A DNA stretch of 26,580 nt from CAJWPI01 sp964571215 (lineage in GTDB: Bacteria > Pseudomonadota > Gammaproteobacteria > Magnimaribacterales > Magnimaribacteraceae), in contig CAZMZZ010000020.1 of the NCBI GenBank assembly GCA_964571215.1, forward strand, positions 1 through 26,580, read 5' to 3'. The notes beneath the pieces are model-generated. The model did no database searches. It was not told where the DNA came from and was given only the letters and a program-made list of their open reading frames with translations. The first letter of the stretch is position 1. The number at the start of each line of letters is the position of its first letter. The translations under genes and the position numbers were made by a program. This document shows, in pieces, positions 8,159 through 16,249 of this stretch.

Positions 8159-8376
8159 GACCCTTTAGACCGACCTGGAAACAACTCGAGACGAAGAAAG
8201 GAGAGAAAAAAGGGTTAGAGAACGAAAGTAGGAAAGCACTAATAGATAAAGGTACCAATAAAAATCTATTAGACCACCAAGATCAAAAGAGAAAATTGAT
8301 TAAGGAGCTACGAAAAAAAGACTCAACGTAGACACTTTCGAACTCGAACTAAACAGAGCGTAAGCTCTGTTTTTTT
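8159..8376 (+). ncRNA. Candidate structured small RNA, ~218 nt, unassigned
   Basis: No protein gene fits the 294 bp between the ETF-quinone oxidoreductase and DUF1285 genes, but a compact RNA does. ACCCTTT (8160-8166) pairs with AAAGGGT (8209-8215), closing a 5' domain. CGAAAGT (8223-8229) pairs with ACTTTCG (8334-8340), closing a second domain that holds a perfect 9-bp hairpin, CTAATAGAT (8239-8247) with ATCTATTAG (8264-8272), and a smaller one, CTACG (8308-8312) with CGTAG (8327-8331). A strong terminator hairpin ends it. The predicted transcription start coincides with the first stem. Five GGA triplets occur (as in TGGACC, TGGAA, AGGAG, TAGGAA, AAGGAG), which could suggest CsrA binding, though they are not clearly in hairpin loops. 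I could not match it to tmRNA, RNase P, 6S or SRP RNA. Fold and strand are from reading, not computed. Confidence 0.6.
8351..8376 (+). terminator. Intrinsic terminator of the 8159-8376 RNA
   Basis: A 9-bp perfect stem AAACAGAGC / GCTCTGTTT with a GTAA loop is followed by a run of T (seven from 8370, the first three in the stem). This is a textbook Rho-independent terminator for plus-strand transcription. The stop codon of the convergent DUF1285 gene (8375-8377) overlaps the T-run, and the same hairpin would form just past that stop in the minus-strand mRNA, though with only a short T-run. Confidence 0.88.
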
Positions 8377-8938
8377 ATGCCTCACCAAATTTGAAGAACT
8401 GACCCCTACTCCAAAGGCCTACAGAACATTTATCATTAACAGTATATTCTTGTGATAAATTAACTAAGTTGTAATATACATTTCTTGATAGAAAACCTTC
8501 TAAATTAGATCTAACTAATACAAAAGTTAGAAACTCTTTAGTTGAAATATTTTGCTCTACTCTTAAAGGGTGTTCTTTGTCTAATATAAAGTGATCTCCA
8601 GTATTTGTTGAAAAACTGATTACTTGGTCTTTATTTTTTCCTGCTATCGAGAAGTCTATTATTAAAAAAGGTTTTATTTCTACTTCTAATTTAATCTTTT
8701 CTACAGGTGTTACTAAATAGTATGAACCGTCATCATCTAAACGTAAGACTTTGCTAAACAGATTAATCATTCTCTGCCTTCCAATAATAGAGTCCATAAA
8801 ATACCACCTTCCTTCTCTATCTATTCTCATTTTTATATTTTTACAAAGAGGTGGATTCCATAAGTGAACAGGAGGAAGTGTTCCTTTCTTATAAGCTTCA
8901 ATTTGTTTTATAAGTGATAAAGGGTTTATTTCAGGCAT
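8375..8938 (-). CDS. DUF1285 family protein
   Basis: A cytoplasmic protein of 187 residues of the DUF1285 family, whose function is not established. The family features are clear: PPVHLWNPPLC near 25-35, then MRIDREGRWYF, IGRQRMINLFSKVLRL and GSYYLVTPVEK, followed by a second half of beta strands ending in WSRGQFFKFGEA. The frame can be extended two codons to a TTG at 8944, but I choose the ATG at 8938, 2 nt after the stop of the LysE-type gene, because the family begins near there. Last gene of the 13-gene minus-strand run. Its 3' end abuts the terminator of the convergent small RNA. Confidence 0.85.
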   Translation of the reverse strand: MPEINPLSLIKQIEAYKKGTLPPVHLWNPPLCKNIKMRIDREGRWYFMDSIIGRQRMINLFSKVLRLDDDGSYYLVTPVEKIKLEVEIKPFLIIDFSIAGKNKDQVISFSTNTGDHFILDKEHPLRVEQNISTKEFLTFVLVRSNLEGFLSRNVYYNLVNLSQEYTVNDKCSVGLWSRGQFFKFGEA

Positions 8939-8940
8939 AA

Positions 8941-9546
8941 TCAATAAAAAAACATTCTAATACTAATTATAACTAATATAAGACCCATAAATTTTTCTAT
9001 CCAAGGTAAAAGATATAAGTAATTAGTCCTCATAGATTTACTAGTAAAAACTATTGATATAAAAGCAAACCATAGAAAAGTAGCTATAGACATATATAGC
9101 CCATAGGTACTTTGAAGAAGTTTAGAAGTAGAAGGACTAATAACTAAAGTAAATAATGTAATGAAAAAAAGAAGCGCCTTAGGGTTTAATGTATTAGTAA
9201 TTAAACCCGCAAGAAAAGATCTTATATAAAGAACAGTAGAAGATTTTTCTTTTCTATCTAAAGAAAATGTAGATTTATTAAAAATTGAGACTATGCCTAA
9301 ATAAAAAATATATAAAGAAGCCAAAATTTTCAATCCATTAAAGATATTAGGCTGATAAGTTAATAATAATCCTAAACCAATTAAAGACATAGATATGTGG
9401 ACTAATATACCTACTGAAATACCCAAACTAGTCCATACAGCACTTTTTTTCCCGTATCTAAAACATTGTCTTACAACTAAAGCAAAATCTGGTCCTGGAC
9501 TGGCTACAGCAAAAAAATGCAGAGAAGCAACTGTTAAAAATTCCAT
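8941..9546 (-). CDS. LysE/RhtB-family amino acid exporter
   Basis: An inner-membrane exporter of 201 residues, the usual LysE/RhtB length. The conserved N-terminal FFAVASPGPDF lies at about 11-21, and the middle motif NTLNPKALLFFITLF follows a charged cytoplasmic loop. Hydrophobic segments near 1-20, 38-62, 70-87, 107-140, 145-165 and 180-200 suggest the five to six membrane helices of the family. The substrate (threonine, homoserine, lysine or another solute) cannot be told from sequence. It begins 3 nt after murB and ends 2 nt before the DUF1285 gene, so all three are probably co-transcribed. Confidence 0.87.
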   Translation of the reverse strand: MEFLTVASLHFFAVASPGPDFALVVRQCFRYGKKSAVWTSLGISVGILVHISMSLIGLGLLLTYQPNIFNGLKILASLYIFYLGIVSIFNKSTFSLDRKEKSSTVLYIRSFLAGLITNTLNPKALLFFITLFTLVISPSTSKLLQSTYGLYMSIATFLWFAFISIVFTSKSMRTNYLYLLPWIEKFMGLILVIISIRMFFY

Positions 9547-9549
9547 GAT

Positions 9550-10557
9550 TTAGCAAATAGTGGGCTCTATCTCTAAATCAACATCATATTTACTTCTGAT
9601 ATCTTCAGAAATCTTTGAAGAAAGACTTAATATATCCTCTGTATTACTCTTTCTTGAAGCAATAAATACCAAAGCATGATCTTCAGAAACTGAGACACTA
9701 TTTTCTTTATAACCTTTCCACCCTGCCTTTTCTATTAGATATGCTGTTGGAATTTTATATTTACCATTGTACATTTTGAAAAAAGGGACATCTTTTAATC
9801 TCATTTGTAATTTTTTAAATTTGTCTTTGTTTATAATTAGATTCTTAAAAAAACTCCCCACGTTTGGTTTTTCTTTTGGGTTAGGGAGAATACTGTTTCT
9901 TATTGAAACTACTGCTCTGCATATCTGGAAAGGAGTTGCCTTTTTTGGGTCAATATCGTCCTTCAATAAATAACTTACAAGAGATTGATAGTCAGTTGAT
10001 ACTTTTTTTTCATTATGAAGATTTAGCTTAATAGATGTTATTAAATAAGGGTTGTTTTTTCCTTTAAATATACTTTCTCTATATCCAAATTTACAATCTT
10101 TGTTAGTGAATATAATCATTTCACCATTTTTTAAATTTATAGCTTCAATTGATTCAATGGCTGAAGATAATTCAACTCCATAGGCTCCTATATTCTGAAC
10201 AGGAGCAGCCCCTACAGTTCCAGGTATTAATGCAAGATTCTCTAAACCAAAAAGTTGTTTATTTAAAGTCCATAAAACGCTCTGGTGCCAGTTCTCTCCA
10301 CCTCCTAAGAGGACTTTATAACCTTTATTGCTCTTCTCTTTGATATTATTTTTAACTACTAAGCCGTTAAAATCTTTTGTGAGAACTATATTAGTTCCTT
10401 CTCCTAAAATAAAATTCTTTAATCTTTTAGACCTTATAAATTCTACGACTTCTTTACAATCATCTATTCTATTAACTTCGCAGAAATACCTTGCTCTTTT
10501 ATTTATTAATAAAGAGTTATAAGCCTGTAAAGAAAATCTTTCTCTAATCTTTATCAT
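9550..10557 (-). CDS. murB: UDP-N-acetylenolpyruvoylglucosamine reductase MurB
   Basis: MurB reduces UDP-GlcNAc-enolpyruvate to UDP-MurNAc with NADPH and FAD, the second committed step of peptidoglycan synthesis. The protein has 335 residues, matching the long type I (E. coli) class. FAD-binding motifs are ILGEGTNIVLT (50-60) and IPGTVGAAPVQNIGAYGVEL (111-130). Active-site elements are FGYRESIF (Arg160), the proton-donor serine in NVGSFFKN (Ser235), and a C-terminal Glu at 329-331 in LEIEP. The start overlaps the end of kdsB by 14 nt. Identity is secure; the protein stops a few residues after the catalytic Glu, shorter at the C terminus than E. coli MurB. Confidence 0.94.
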   Translation of the reverse strand: MIKIRERFSLQAYNSLLINKRARYFCEVNRIDDCKEVVEFIRSKRLKNFILGEGTNIVLTKDFNGLVVKNNIKEKSNKGYKVLLGGGENWHQSVLWTLNKQLFGLENLALIPGTVGAAPVQNIGAYGVELSSAIESIEAINLKNGEMIIFTNKDCKFGYRESIFKGKNNPYLITSIKLNLHNEKKVSTDYQSLVSYLLKDDIDPKKATPFQICRAVVSIRNSILPNPKEKPNVGSFFKNLIINKDKFKKLQMRLKDVPFFKMYNGKYKIPTAYLIEKAGWKGYKENSVSVSEDHALVFIASRKSNTEDILSLSSKISEDIRSKYDVDLEIEPTIC

Positions 10558-11272
10558 TTATTATTCTTGATCTAGCTAAGTCAAGATCAAGAGGCGTATC
10601 TATACCCAGATAGGAATTTGTTTTACTTTTCAAAGCTATAATTTTTTTATTATTGTCTAATGCTCTAAGTTGCTCTAATTCTTCATTAATTTCATTTTGA
10701 GTTCTTTCCATTGAAATGAACTCTTTAAGAAATGATACCCTAAAAGCATATAAGCCCAGATGCTTCCTTTTAATAATTTCTTCACTAGTAATAAAATTGT
10801 TCTTCCTAGAAAAACCTTTTACTTTTTTATTGTCTAACCAAATTTTTACTACATTTGGATTATTTTCTTCATGCTTATCAAGTTTTGAATGTAAAGTAGC
10901 TAAGTCAACATCTTTATTGTCATATATGAAATCTCCTAATACATTTATATCGCTAGGATCTAAAAAAGGTTCATCTCCTTGAACATTTACAATCACCCTA
11001 TCCTCTTCCAACTTTAGTATTGAAACAGTTTCAGCAATCCTATCCGTCCCTGTTTTGTGATAGGTTTTAGTTAATATGCTTCTAGCGCCAACTCTTTTAC
11101 ACTCATTTACGATACTTTCATGATCTGTAGCAACTATAACCTCATCTGCGTAAGATAAGGATGACTTTTCATAAACTCTCTGAATTAAAGATTTTCCTCC
11201 AATATCCAATAAAGGTTTATTAGGTAACCTAGACGAATTAAGTCTTACAGGTATTACAACGAGAAAAGACAT
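10544..11272 (-). CDS. kdsB: 3-deoxy-manno-octulosonate cytidylyltransferase KdsB
   Basis: KdsB activates Kdo as CMP-Kdo for transfer to lipid A precursors. It has 242 residues (E. coli 248). The nucleotide-binding N terminus reads VVIPVRLNSSRLPNKPL (about 5-21), and NVQGDEPFLDP (about 94-104) provides metal- and CTP-binding residues. ATDH, TGTDRIAE and the C-terminal GIDTPLDLDLAR are typical. It lies 4 nt after the Trm112-like gene and overlaps murB. The order msbA-lpxK-ycaR-kdsB is conserved in gammaproteobacteria (E. coli has ycaQ inserted), supporting the assignment. Confidence 0.96.
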   Translation of the reverse strand: MSFLVVIPVRLNSSRLPNKPLLDIGGKSLIQRVYEKSSLSYADEVIVATDHESIVNECKRVGARSILTKTYHKTGTDRIAETVSILKLEEDRVIVNVQGDEPFLDPSDINVLGDFIYDNKDVDLATLHSKLDKHEENNPNVVKIWLDNKKVKGFSRKNNFITSEEIIKRKHLGLYAFRVSFLKEFISMERTQNEINEELEQLRALDNNKKIIALKSKTNSYLGIDTPLDLDLARSRIINDKD

Positions 11273-11276
11273 AGAC

Positions 11277-11459
11277 TCAAAATTCTTCCTCTTCTAATTT
11301 TCTTGCTTTGCTAGGAAGTAGTATTGGGATACCGTTTTCTATAGGGTAAGCTAATCTACTCTCCTTACATATCAACTCTTGTCCTTCTAAGACCAATTCT
11401 TTTTTAGAAACAGGACAGACTAATATTTCTAATAACTTTGGGTCAATTATAGTGCTCAT
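11277..11459 (-). CDS. ycaR: Trm112-family protein (YcaR-like)
   Basis: A 60-residue protein of the Trm112/YcaR family, small zinc-ribbon-like proteins whose eukaryotic members activate methyltransferases; the bacterial role is unclear. MSTIIDPKLLEILVCPVSK and the ICKESRLAYPIENGIPILLPS core are diagnostic. Of the cysteines, one is in LVCPVSK and one in ELICKE, so the full four-Cys zinc site of Trm112 is absent, as I recall is common in bacterial members. Its ATG overlaps the stop of the MsbA-LpxK gene as ATGA, and kdsB follows after 4 nt, the conserved gammaproteobacterial position. Confidence 0.93.
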   Translation of the reverse strand: MSTIIDPKLLEILVCPVSKKELVLEGQELICKESRLAYPIENGIPILLPSKARKLEEEEF

Positions 11460-14302
11460 CTATTAATCTTTTTTATACTCTCAGCTACCCTTTCAACAAA
11501 GGATGTCGAAATATCTACATCAACTTTTAAGTACCAAAGATTCTTGTAAACTACATTAGAACATCTCACAGCATCTTTTTCAGTCATAATAATTGGAAGA
11601 TTGTTAGAAAAGACCAAGTCATCTGGGTGAAATTGGTAATGATCAGGAAAACTGTTTTTTGAAAATTTGAATCCTAAACTAGTAAGTAATTTAAAAAATT
11701 TAGATGGATTTCCTATACCCGCTACTGCATTAACATATTTTCTTAAAGGCCAATCTCTAATTTCATAAGAAACTTCGTCATGAATTCTTACCCATTTAAC
11801 AGGTCTTAGTGTAAAAATATAATCTTCTTTATAGTCTTTTTCAGAAAAAGAACTATTTGAACTTACTATAAAATCCACAGAGTTAAGTCTTGTTATTGGC
11901 TCCCTAAGAGGACCTGCTGGTAATAGAAATTTGTTACCTATTCCTCTATCTCCATCAAAAACAGCAATTTCTATATCCCTTCCTAAGGAATAATGTTGCA
12001 TGCCGTCATCACTAATAATTACATTGCAATCAGTTTCTTTTTCTAGTTTTTTGCATGCATCTACTCTGTTTGGAGATATATAAACTGGACAGGATGTATT
12101 TTTATAAATAATTAGGGGTTCATCGCCAGAATGAATTACAGAGGTATCATCTTTGATTACTAAAGGATATTTCTTTGCTCTACCTCCGTAACCTCTGCTA
12201 ATAATCCCTGGCTTATACCCCATTTTTTTTAGAGAATTTGCTAGAGAAATTACAAGTGGTGTTTTTCCAGTACCCCCTACCAGTATATTACCTATAACTA
12301 CTACAGGAACTTTAGGTTTCCAAGTTTTAGTAGATTTAGTAAGAAAGTTTTTTCTTCTTTTAGTTACTATCAGACTAAATAGAAAGGAAAAAGGCCTCAA
12401 TATCCATAACCATACTCTTTTCTTATACCAAGAGCTTTCTAGAAAACCTACTTGTTCAATTTCACTTTCAATTTCATCTTGACCTATTAATTCTGTACTA
12501 TCAAATTCAATTACTTTCTTGGTCTCTTCAAGTTCATCTGTAGAGTCCTTAAATTGATTTTTATGAAGAGAAGAATATTGGCCTCCCTTAGTTAGTAATT
12601 CTTTGTGTGTTCCAATTTCTACAATATTACCATCTTCAAGAACCACTATGGCGTCAGATTTTTCTATAGTAGAAAGTCTATGTGCGATTATTAAAGTTGT
12701 CCTATCTTTTGTTAATTCATTCATTGCCTCTTGGATATGTTGTTCAGATTCTGAATCTAAAGCTGAAGTAGCTTCATCTAGAATTAATATGGGAGAGTCC
12801 TTTAGAATTGCTCTTGCAATAGCTATTCTTTGTCTCTGACCTCCAGAAAGAAGCACTCCATCATCACCAACCAAGGTTTCGTAACCATCTGGCATAGATC
12901 TAATAAAAGTATCTGCATGTGCTTTCTCAGAAGCAGAAACTATATCATCAAAATCTTTCTTTAAAGATCCGTAATTTATATTCTTAGATAAACTATCATT
13001 GAAAAGAGTAACGTTCTGACCAACTAGAGAAATATGAGACCTTAAATTCTTAATCTCATATTCTTTAATGTTTACATCATCTATAGAGATTTCCCCCTGA
13101 AAATTATCATAAAACCTGGGGATCAAGCTAAGTAAAGAAGTTTTTCCTGCACCTGACCGCCCTACTATTGCTACTGTTTGTCCTGGTTCAATTGTAAGGT
13201 TAATATTCTTTAGAACATTATCTTCATCAAGTTCATTATTATAAGAAAAGGAAACATTTTTAAAATTAATCTTTCCTTGTATATTTTTAGCCTTGTAAGT
13301 TCCTTCATTTTTCTCCGGATCTTCATCAAGTTGACTAAAAATATCTACTGCTGCTGCAAGACCTTTTTGAATTTGGCTGTTTATTTCAGAGAGCTGCCTT
13401 ACAGGTTTAGCTAACATAGCTGCACCAGAAAAAAAGGCTATAAAAGCTCCCGAAGACATTTCTGAAATTACTTGAGGATCTAGGGCTAACCAAGTTATTA
13501 AAGCTAAGGCACTTGATAAAAATATTTGAACTAAAGGAGAAGCTATAGCATTTGTAGCTTCTAATTTTAAATTTTGACGTCTATTATTTTCACTAGCTTT
13601 AAGAAACCTTTTATTTTCATACTCTTCGCCTCCAAAAGACCTTACTTCTCTATAAGCATTAATAGCTTCAGATGCTACATGAGTGACATCGCCCATTGCT
13701 GTTTGTATTCTACTACTTAGCTTTCTAAGTCTTCTCGCAGCTATAGCTACTATTCCTCCAATAAATGGACCTGCTATAAAAAGAACTAATGCAAGTTGCC
13801 AATTTAAGTACAGTAAATAACTTACTAAACCTATTACCAGAAGACCCTCTCTAATCATAACCTTAACGGCGTTAGTTATTGCTCCTGTTACTTGCATTAC
13901 ATTAAATGTAATTCTTGAGACTAAATGACCAGAAGATTGCTTATCAAAAAAAGAACTAGGAAGGACTGTTAATTTCTCAAAAAGCTCAGTTCTTAGCTTA
14001 TGGACAATCTTATTAGAAATAAAAGACAATAAATAGTTACCAATAAAAAAACTTATACCTCTAAAGAGAGCTATTAACACTAAAGATATAGGGAGAATTA
14101 ATCGATAATCTTCAGTGGGATTATTTACAAAATCTATTAATCTTTTTAACCACTCTGTTGCAGCTACTTGAGAACCAGCATATATAGCAAAACTTAATAT
14201 ACTTACAAAAAAAGGTAGAATAAAAGGCAATAAATAAGATAAAAGCCTCTTATAAACAATTAAACTTGAACCTGTGCGTTTTGGTTCGTCTAGATTTTCC
14301 AT
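11456..14302 (-). CDS. msbA-lpxK: Fused lipid A ABC flippase MsbA and tetraacyldisaccharide 4'-kinase LpxK
   Basis: One uninterrupted frame of 948 residues joins two enzymes normally encoded separately. Residues 1-320 are the six-helix ABC exporter domain. The nucleotide-binding domain follows, with Walker A GRSGAGKTS (381-389), signature LSGGQ (485-489), Walker B ILILDE (505-510) and switch His541 (AHRLST). An acidic, low-hydrophobicity linker covers about 578-618. LpxK then begins with a hydrophobic helix (about 628-648), P-loop GNILVGGTGKT (671-681), ISRGYGGRA (701-709), SDDGMQHY (764-771) and LPAGPLREP, and runs to the end. E. coli MsbA (582) plus LpxK (328) nearly add up to this length, so neither domain is truncated. 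The ATG overlaps the lolD stop (TGATG); a TTG one codon earlier is less likely. MsbA flips lipid A-core across the inner membrane; LpxK phosphorylates the lipid A disaccharide at 4'. Confidence 0.94.
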   Translation of the reverse strand: MENLDEPKRTGSSLIVYKRLLSYLLPFILPFFVSILSFAIYAGSQVAATEWLKRLIDFVNNPTEDYRLILPISLVLIALFRGISFFIGNYLLSFISNKIVHKLRTELFEKLTVLPSSFFDKQSSGHLVSRITFNVMQVTGAITNAVKVMIREGLLVIGLVSYLLYLNWQLALVLFIAGPFIGGIVAIAARRLRKLSSRIQTAMGDVTHVASEAINAYREVRSFGGEEYENKRFLKASENNRRQNLKLEATNAIASPLVQIFLSSALALITWLALDPQVISEMSSGAFIAFFSGAAMLAKPVRQLSEINSQIQKGLAAAVDIFSQLDEDPEKNEGTYKAKNIQGKINFKNVSFSYNNELDEDNVLKNINLTIEPGQTVAIVGRSGAGKTSLLSLIPRFYDNFQGEISIDDVNIKEYEIKNLRSHISLVGQNVTLFNDSLSKNINYGSLKKDFDDIVSASEKAHADTFIRSMPDGYETLVGDDGVLLSGGQRQRIAIARAILKDSPILILDEATSALDSESEQHIQEAMNELTKDRTTLIIAHRLSTIEKSDAIVVLEDGNIVEIGTHKELLTKGGQYSSLHKNQFKDSTDELEETKKVIEFDSTELIGQDEIESEIEQVGFLESSWYKKRVWLWILRPFSFLFSLIVTKRRKNFLTKSTKTWKPKVPVVVIGNILVGGTGKTPLVISLANSLKKMGYKPGIISRGYGGRAKKYPLVIKDDTSVIHSGDEPLIIYKNTSCPVYISPNRVDACKKLEKETDCNVIISDDGMQHYSLGRDIEIAVFDGDRGIGNKFLLPAGPLREPITRLNSVDFIVSSNSSFSEKDYKEDYIFTLRPVKWVRIHDEVSYEIRDWPLRKYVNAVAGIGNPSKFFKLLTSLGFKFSKNSFPDHYQFHPDDLVFSNNLPIIMTEKDAVRCSNVVYKNLWYLKVDVDISTSFVERVAESIKKINR

Positions 14303-14967
14303 CAAATTAATTCTAAATTTAATTCACTTCCAAGTTTCTTAGATAACTTTCTATCATGGGTAGCAATAATCAAGCTCACATTATCTTCTTTAGATATCTC
14401 TAATATTAAATTAGTAATTAACTCTGCACTCTCAGCATCTAAATCACCAGTTGGTTCATCCATTATTAAACAAGTAGGTGAGTTGGCAAGACATCTAGCT
14501 ATTGCAACTCTTTGACGTTCTCCTCCGGACAACTGGCTTGGTCTATGGAAGAGCCTATCTTTAAGACCTACTCTGGTAAGAAGATCAATTGCTTTATTAG
14601 ATGCCTTTTTTTTATTTTGACCAGAAATTAGAATTGGAAGAGATACATTTTCAACAGCATCAAATTCTGGTAATAAATGATGAAATTGATACATAAAACC
14701 CATGTTTCTATTTCTTAATTTAGCTTTAGAATTTACATCAAGACTACTTAATTGATCACCATTAAATAACACCTCCCCAGAAGTAGGAACATCTATGCCA
14801 GCTAAAATATGTAACAAAGTAGTCTTCCCAGATCCTGACGGACCTAAAATTCCAATAGAAGACCCTCTCTCAAGGTTAAATCTTATATTTTTTAAAACCT
14901 TTATAGTCTTATTGCCTTGATAAAACTCTTTAGAAATATTTTGGCACTCTATCAAAAAGCTATTCAT
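14302..14967 (-). CDS. lolD: Lipoprotein-releasing ABC transporter ATPase LolD
   Basis: LolD powers release of outer-membrane lipoproteins from the inner membrane to LolA. The protein has 221 residues, a single ABC ATPase domain: Walker A GPSGSGKTT (about 43-51), Q-loop MYQFHHLLPEF, signature LSGGERQRVAIARCL, Walker B CLIMDEPTGDLD and switch His in IIATHD. The Q-loop YQFHHLLPEF is typical of LolD rather than of MacB or FtsE. It overlaps the upstream permease gene by 8 nt, and its stop shares a base with the msbA-lpxK start, giving a tight coupled series. Confidence 0.95.
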   Translation of the reverse strand: MNSFLIECQNISKEFYQGNKTIKVLKNIRFNLERGSSIGILGPSGSGKTTLLHILAGIDVPTSGEVLFNGDQLSSLDVNSKAKLRNRNMGFMYQFHHLLPEFDAVENVSLPILISGQNKKKASNKAIDLLTRVGLKDRLFHRPSQLSGGERQRVAIARCLANSPTCLIMDEPTGDLDAESAELITNLILEISKEDNVSLIIATHDRKLSKKLGSELNLELI

Positions 14968-16204
14968 GTCGAAGTACCTCTGCGGGTTCTATATTTGAAG
15001 CTAGCTTTGCTGGAAAGTAACTTGCTACCAGAGACAAAGTTACAGAAAGAATACAAATAATTAATATCCAATTAAATCTAATGTCTATAGGGAAATAATT
15101 AATGAAGTAAACTTCTAAAAAACTTGTATTCATTAAATATTCAAGAAGTTCTACTATGGGGCTTAGAAATATACTAAGGATAATTCCTAGAATTAAGCCT
15201 ATAAAGGTACCTGCTAAACCTATGAATGTTCCATAAAAAAGAAAAATTTTCTGGACAAATGCTTTTGTCCCACCAACAGTCATGATTATTGCGATCTGAG
15301 ATTGCTTCTCATTTATAGTTAGCAGTAGTGTTGCAACAACATTAAAAATTGCCACTAATATTATCGAAGATAATAAAAGAGAAACTAAGAACTTTTCCAT
15401 TTTTATAGCTTTAAAAAGTGTTCCATAAGAATAGGTCCAGTCCCGATATGAATATGAACTTCCCATGTCAAGGTTTATTCTTTCTGTATCTCTAGAGATT
15501 TGTTCTCTGGATTCAAACAGGTCAGTATATTTTACTCTAACCCCGTGAACACTATTTTTCATTCTTAAAAGTTTAGCTGCATTATCAATGTGAACATAAA
15601 CATGTGACTGATCAATTTCTGTAGAGCCCGTACTAAAAATACCTACTACTTGAAATCTTTTTGTTCTAGGGAAGGTTCCTACTAAACCGGAAGTAGTATC
15701 TGGTACTATTAAATTAACAAAATCATCTAAACCAACATCTAGTTGAGCAGCAAGAATATCTCCAATTACAAGTCCAAAACTAGTGTTGTCTAAATTATTT
15801 AAGTTTCCATAAATAACTCTTTGTTTGATTATAGAAACTTCTTCTTCAATTTCAGGATAAATTCCATAAAGATAAATACCTTTTAAAGAAGAGTTTGAGC
15901 TAATTAGTCCTTGAGTTTCTATAAAGGGAGATGAGCCCAACACTTTTGTGTTTTTTGTAAGTTCATCTCTCAATCTTTGCATTTCTTGTATTGAAATATT
16001 TCCGGTAATAGATGCGTGAGGAATAGATTGTAAAACTCTATCTTTCAGTTCCTTTTCAAAACCATTCATAACTGATGAAACAAGAATAAGCAAAGACACA
16101 CCCAGGGTAATTCCTAAAAGAGCAACCCCCGATACGAAAGATAAATAACCTCTCCTCTTACTCCTAAGATATTTTGCTGCTATATATAGAGGAAGATGAT
16201 TCAT
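14960..16204 (-). CDS. lolC: Lipoprotein-releasing system permease, LolC/LolE family (possibly a LolF-type single permease)
   Basis: The membrane partner of LolD, 414 residues. An N-terminal amphipathic start (LYIAAKYLRSKRRGY) precedes the first membrane helix (about 22-46). A periplasmic MacB-like domain (about 50-265) contains the SFGLVIGDILAAQL stretch, and three helices near 270-300, 320-350 and 375-402 form the FtsX-type domain ending in PAKLASNIEPAEVLRHE. Length and layout fit LolC/LolE. Only one permease gene accompanies lolD here, whereas E. coli has lolC-lolD-lolE; it may be a LolF-like homodimeric permease, or a second gene may lie elsewhere. The aldehyde dehydrogenase gene is 45 nt upstream. 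Confidence 0.91.
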   Translation of the reverse strand: MNHLPLYIAAKYLRSKRRGYLSFVSGVALLGITLGVSLLILVSSVMNGFEKELKDRVLQSIPHASITGNISIQEMQRLRDELTKNTKVLGSSPFIETQGLISSNSSLKGIYLYGIYPEIEEEVSIIKQRVIYGNLNNLDNTSFGLVIGDILAAQLDVGLDDFVNLIVPDTTSGLVGTFPRTKRFQVVGIFSTGSTEIDQSHVYVHIDNAAKLLRMKNSVHGVRVKYTDLFESREQISRDTERINLDMGSSYSYRDWTYSYGTLFKAIKMEKFLVSLLLSSIILVAIFNVVATLLLTINEKQSQIAIIMTVGGTKAFVQKIFLFYGTFIGLAGTFIGLILGIILSIFLSPIVELLEYLMNTSFLEVYFINYFPIDIRFNWILIICILSVTLSLVASYFPAKLASNIEPAEVLRHE

Positions 16205-16249
16205 GGAAGTTGTACACAGGCACAGTTATTTTGTCTTTAGAAATCTGAC

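Noticed and set aside
8152..8331. A 59-codon lysine-rich open frame after an AAGGAG, with ATA as the only nearby start
   Set aside because: No ATG, GTG or TTG, codons unlike the neighbouring genes, and the same stretch folds as an RNA; the AAGGAG also lies between the promoter elements.
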